From NCBI GenBank assembly GCA_037783415.1, contig JAZGTN010000300.1, forward strand, positions 372,001 through 436,000: a stretch of 64,000 nucleotides of DNA, written 5' to 3'. Of this stretch, positions 61,401-64,000 are shown piece after piece. Each line of letters opens with the position of its first letter. Positions within the stretch are counted from its first letter, which is position 1. The translations under genes and the position numbers were made by a program. The notes beneath the pieces were generated by a model that was given only the letters and a program-made list of their open reading frames with translations, was not told where the DNA came from and ran no database searches. The stretch comes from Leptasterias polaris (lineage: Eukaryota > Echinodermata > Asteroidea > Forcipulatida > Asteriidae).

Positions 61401-64000
61401 AGGAGTGCACTGTTAGGTTCGGGTGTCTACAGACAAATTTACCCAAACCTAATGGTGTCATAGTATTGTGTCCACCATATATGGCTTGTTGAATTCTGTT
61501 TATTTCTTTACTTTTCACTAAAACAACAAAAACTAGAAAACCTATCAATACAACCACTTACAAAATGTTTACTTACGGGCAATACTCTTCCTATTTGAAT
61601 CTGATTTCAAACATTTGTTTCCCCTCAGAAAACTAGAAGATTGTTATTAAATAACATGTAGAAGTCCATAAAGCCTTATAGGTCAGCTCTTGTTTGCCAT
61701 AAACAATTTTCCTATATTTGTCTATGATAAATTGTCACGCCTGCATTAATATTAACAAGCCATAACCTTGCCCATCTTAATGTGAACCTTGCAGACAGTA
61801 CTGGAGTACACTGAGACTGACCATCCAGATTATTTCCATGTGGAGTCATGTTTGACATACTTGGGCAACTTCCTAGCATCGATGAATCCTGCCATTGAAC
61901 AAGCAGTGGCAGCCGCCAGAACTTACCAACTCTTCCTCTCAGAAAGGTGAGGATTGCTGTAGTTGTAATTCATTTCATTTCATTTAATTTCATTTCATTT
62001 CGGTTTTATTAAAAATACCAAACAACAAGTCCGGAGACTTAAAATATTTAGTTTACAAAGAGTGACATCAAAAATAAGTTAAGTAAATTGAAATAAGTTA
62101 GAGACAAAACATTAGGATTAAAAATATATAAATATATATATTACAATAAAAGGCGGGGGACAAGAATTAAAAATTAAAAATTATGCACAATTATTGGGGG
62201 CTGCATTTAAAAGGCTAATCATATAAGGAATGGATGACTGCTTATATCTAGAAGTTCTGATTTTGGGAATATCTAGTTGTTCAGCATTTCTGAGGTTACG
62301 ATCTGATGCTGTTTATCTAGTTTGTGGAAATAAGTGGCGGTGTTTATCAGATGAAAGGCAGGATTTGGCAAATTGTGAGACTATATTGATTACGTCTGTA
62401 TGAGAGAAGTTTGACATTAAGAAGATTAAGCAAATCATTGTAAGGCAATTTATTGGGATAAGCAATGATACGTAAAGCCCTTTTCTGGATGCGCTCGATA
62501 TTTTGAGCCTGTGAACAAGTTAAGCCAGACGACCATACAGGCGCTCCAAATTCAAGCAAAGGACGAATGTACATCTTGTAAATAGATCATCAGTTTTAAC
62601 ACCATTTTTCCTAAGTTTACTCATGATGTACAAACGTCGAGAGGCACTACTCACAGGGTGTTTAACCTGTTGGCCCCACTTTAGGTCACTTTGAATAATT
62701 ACCCCTAGTAATTTAATAGTAGTTCGATATCGTTAATCTTTAATTTAATGGCAGGTGGTGGATTGCGAAGAAAAGAAATTTGCAAAGATTTACATTTTAA
62801 TGGATTTGGTGTCATGTCATTCACATAACACCAAGCAACAAGTGAATCAATGTGAGATTGTAAATTTGAACGTCCATGTTTGGGTAGGATTTCAACAAAG
62901 CTCAGATCATCGACATACTTCCAGCGATTGTCAAGGGTGGCAGCTGCATCATTGACCATGGCCAAAAAAATGATTGGGCCCAGTTTCGTACCTTGTGGAA
63001 CACCACAAGTGAGGCTAAGTTGGGATGACGTTGCTCCTTGGTATCGAACAGTTTGTGAGCACTCCGAAAGGAAACTGCAAATTGTGGGTAAAACAGCACG
63101 ATCAACGCCAAGGTGTATCAAATTCTCAATCACAGTAGTATGATTTATATGATCAAAAGCTTTGCTGAAATCTATAGCACACACATTAGCAAAATGTCCA
63201 GCCAAATCAACACCTCTGTGAATCGTGTCAAGCATGCTGATAAGATAATGTAAGATTGAGCTGCCTTTAATGTTTCCATATTGGGGTTGGTAGGATCATA
63301 CTTTGGTAATAACCCCCAAAACAAATTGTGTAGTTTTATCCAGAAGCCTACTTGTTATAAAGATGGTAGTGGTAGTTAACAAGCATCCTGCAAAATCGTT
63401 TTGTTTGAAGTGTCCCTGTTATAATAAATCAAGAAAAGTATTTTTTAGAAATTTGAATCTCCAAAGATTGCAGCAAACTTTTGGAAATGTCCATGTTGTC
63501 AGTTTGAATGCTGCCCTCAATACAGCAAGAAATGCCCCCCCCCCAAGCAATTTTGTAAAATTTTCCCCATATGTGAAATTCGTGAAATTACAGCATCAAA
63601 ACCCATAATTCCTTTCTCTATAAAAAGCAAAACAAACAAAATCCTGGATATCTGTATACAAAAATTAACACAAAAATTAACAAACTTCTAAACAGAAAAT
63701 GCATGTTGTTGCCTTTTAGTTATAAGTGATGAACACAGTACGAAGTCTTTCTATGGCTGGCACTTTCCTCTTCTTTTGACAGTTTGCAGTTGCATGCCTG
63801 GAAGTGTTTGAAATATGTTGTCGACTCAAAAAAATTAACTAATCTCACTTTGCACAATGGCATTTTTGATGGCATTTTGAGGGAAGAAATTTTAATTATA
63901 GTTTGCTGGTTTCTTTTCTTCCTACAACCACAGGAGAGGCAGTCGAGCCACCAACTACTCCTCTCATGTTTTAACCACAAGTCAGTCATCATCCCTCACG
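46479..64000 (+). CDS. ARHGEF33: Rho guanine nucleotide exchange factor, ARHGEF33-like, 13 internal exons (open at both ends)
   Basis: RhoGEFs load GTP onto Rho-family GTPases through a DH domain. Exons: 46,479-46,644, 47,462-47,508, 51,930-52,088, 52,740-52,882, 53,686-53,948, 54,684-54,805, 56,798-56,870, 58,506-58,635, 59,307-59,445, 60,235-60,342, 61,266-61,361, 61,795-61,946, 63,934 to the edge. All phases join, giving 555 codons without a stop. Order: Ser/Thr-rich start, coiled coil (MKEGFVHAMQELSHIQ onward, about 100 residues), basic/polar linker (LVRRRQSMPA), then DH: AQELLTSERKYVGQLNSLRE, PPSLAKMFDRH, YLLAPIQRIPAYVLHLK (the conserved DH core helix) and TETDHPDYF. The coiled-coil string and domain order fit ARHGEF33, which lacks a standard PH domain. 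The acceptor at 54,684 is weak (no pyrimidine tract). Earlier and later exons are outside or unrecognised. Confidence 0.82.
47037..47168. mobile_element. TA-flanked MITE with GACCCCTTGC ends
   Basis: TA at 47,037-47,038 and 47,167-47,168; ends GACCCCTTGC and GCAACGGGTC; the body shares TTTCCATTGTTTGACCTC and GGTGGCGGC with the copies at 13,327 and 16,376. Confidence 0.7.
49649..50010. mobile_element. TTAA-type MITE (Kolobok/piggyBac-like target), complete
   Basis: TTAA at 49,649-49,652 and 50,007-50,010 flank inverted ends AAAGGTATTATACAGGATTGG and (complement) AGGCCCTGTACACTATTGGTAAG. The body contains ATCGCGCGCGAT and TTTCTCAGAAACGATAGCATTTTAGG. A half copy is at 37,500 and a cousin at 59,712. 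Confidence 0.75.
51088..51248. repeat. 161-bp near-perfect hairpin with nested TAGGACTAGTCCTA palindromes
   Basis: Left arm 51,088-51,164 and right arm 51,172-51,248 pair at 76 of 77 positions around a 7-nt loop. Each arm contains the smaller palindromes AGGACTAGTCCT and CTTAAG/TTAAG, so alternative cruciforms are possible. It lies in an intron of the RhoGEF and would be transcribed. Confidence 0.92.
52403..52680 (+). repeat. tRNA-derived SINE (family B)
   Basis: A-box-like GTTGGCCTAGTGGTTTC, B-box-like GGTTCGAATCACA, then TTTTCAGTTCCTACCTGA and CTAAAACTAAAACTTCCTTCC; collinear with 7,262-7,470. It ends about 60 bp before a coding exon. Confidence 0.65.
53191..53623. repeat. Minisatellite of ~11 copies with a three-unit higher-order pattern
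   Basis: The unit is about 42 bp and contains CCTGGGAAGTGGCAGCCAGG followed by GATCACACCCAAGTTTATGA. Copies come in two forms, A (AACCTGGG) and B (GATACAACCTGGG). After the first partial copy the order is A A B A A B A A B, with B junctions at 53,299, 53,423 and 53,550, a 124-127-bp super-period. The array ends 62 bp before the RhoGEF exon at 53,686. Confidence 0.93.
54948..55654. mobile_element. 0.7-kb TA-flanked MITE with GACTGTGCAAGTCTCGCGCG ends
   Basis: TA at 54,948-54,949 and 55,653-55,654. The 20-bp termini are exact complements and similarity continues for about nine more bases. The interior has no transposase frame; a 68-codon frame at 55,120 is cysteine-rich by chance composition. 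Tc1/mariner-type target. Located in a RhoGEF intron. Confidence 0.85.
55758..55923. mobile_element. GGGCCCAATT-ended MITE
   Basis: GGGCCCAATTGCATACAGCTGC at the left and GCAGCTCTATGAAATCGGGCCC at the right are inverted. The body (TTGTTGTGCTTAGCTACTTCTTG) matches the copy at 11,183-11,363. Confidence 0.7.
56998..57053 (+). other. Possible alternative stop-containing exon of the RhoGEF
   Basis: A strong acceptor (TTTATTTGATTTTTGTAG) precedes a segment that continues the frame from the exon ending at 56,870, giving ESSSHQILRSSARGPQTI and then TAG at 57,051-57,053. Used as a terminal exon, it would give a coiled-coil protein without the DH domain. No donor keeps the frame open. Direct joining of 56,870 to 58,506 is also in phase. 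Confidence 0.3.
57067..57116. repeat. 50-bp hairpin after the possible alternative exon
   Basis: GGTATTGATTGT and ACAATCAATACC, with further partial pairing inward (GATCAAC / GTTGACC), form a stem around a loop of about 10 nt. Confidence 0.7.
58180..58310 (-). repeat. Penelope-type terminal fragment with a hammerhead-like core
   Basis: On the minus strand, CTGACGA (58,281-58,287) is followed by a 5-bp stem ACTAG/CTAGT with an AGCAAG loop, then C-GAAAC (58,257-58,261), the CUGANGA / stem II / GAAA layout of a hammerhead ribozyme. Downstream are CACTCCGCGGCAGTGTAGTTAATAAC and AGTCCCCTCGATCC. Hammerhead motifs are known in Penelope-like retroelements. The partner strands of stems I and III were not found nearby, so activity is doubtful. 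Confidence 0.5.
59712..60050. mobile_element. Complete TTAA-type MITE
   Basis: TTAA at 59,712-59,715 and 60,047-60,050 flank inverted ends AGGCACTGAACACGTTTGGTAAT and its near complement (ATTACCAAACATGTTCAGTGCCT). The 331-bp body has TTTTTGAGAAAGAGGTAACTTCTC and an internal hairpin AAGACTTCATGCATGAAG. TTAA with an AGG start suits Kolobok better than piggyBac, but the class is an inference. Confidence 0.85.
60871..60979. repeat. 55-bp tandem duplication
   Basis: The unit starting AAGCAATGTGTCATGAAAATTG at 60,871 repeats at 60,926 with only small differences near the end (CATACGTGG versus CATCGTGG). Both contain TATTGACCCCTTGCAT, the end motif of the TA-type MITE family. Confidence 0.9.
61973..63345 (-). 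pseudogene. 5'-truncated CR1/L2-like LINE with a GAAAT-type 3' tail
   Basis: Minus-strand translation gives reverse transcriptase: QYGNIKGSSILHYL, AIDFSKAFDHINH, CGVPQGTKLGPIIF, catalytic YVDD (KYVDDLSF), and the C-terminal region RPLLEFGAPVWSSGLT and IERIQKRALRII at 62,347-62,575 after a break in frame. The 3' end near 61,975-62,005 is a short ATGAA/GAAAT tandem tail, typical of CR1-group elements. The 5' part (endonuclease) is missing. It sits in a RhoGEF intron, antisense to the gene. Confidence 0.9.

Overview
This is a window of animal nuclear DNA. Its genes are split by GT-AG introns, it is AT-rich, and it is crowded with short non-autonomous transposons, tRNA-derived SINEs and truncated LINEs. 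The protein content (UGP2, DMAC2L/ATP5S, YPEL5 and an ARHGEF33-like RhoGEF) is metazoan. The repeat style (TTAA-flanked elements starting AAGGC, long foldback palindromes, tandem-repeat foldbacks like sea-urchin TU elements) suggests an echinoderm, perhaps a sea star. The taxon is an inference, not a demonstration.

Layout. 1-15,336 (+): the last 12 coding exons of UGP2, joining in phase to 419 codons; the N-terminal ~90 residues lie upstream. 15,337-17,880: UGP2 3' UTR and MITEs. 17,900-19,345 (-): 5'-truncated, frameshifted LINE reverse transcriptase. 19,350-23,760: intergenic or 5' UTR intron, with a perfect 55-bp-arm hairpin. 23,761-27,392 (+): DMAC2L, four coding exons, 211 aa. 27,393-31,390: repeats only. 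31,391-31,980 (-): YPEL5, coding sequence in one exon. 32,682-33,833: foldback palindrome with a second transposon nested in one arm. 35,821-37,136 (+): two-exon gene for a 146-aa cysteine-rich membrane protein I cannot assign. 40,842-41,517: foldback element whose arms are 21-bp tandem arrays. 46,479-64,000 (+): 13 exons of an ARHGEF33-like gene (coiled coil, linker, most of the DH domain), open at both ends. Its introns hold a 161-bp hairpin, a higher-order tandem repeat, several MITEs, a possible Penelope-type hammerhead core and a second truncated LINE.

The genes do not form one pathway: UGP2 makes UDP-glucose in the cytosol, DMAC2L is mitochondrial, YPEL5 belongs to the CTLH ubiquitin-ligase complex, and the RhoGEF acts in Rho signalling. 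Exon joins were checked by reading frame and phase. Repeat boundaries were read by eye from terminal repeats and target duplications. No database search was possible.
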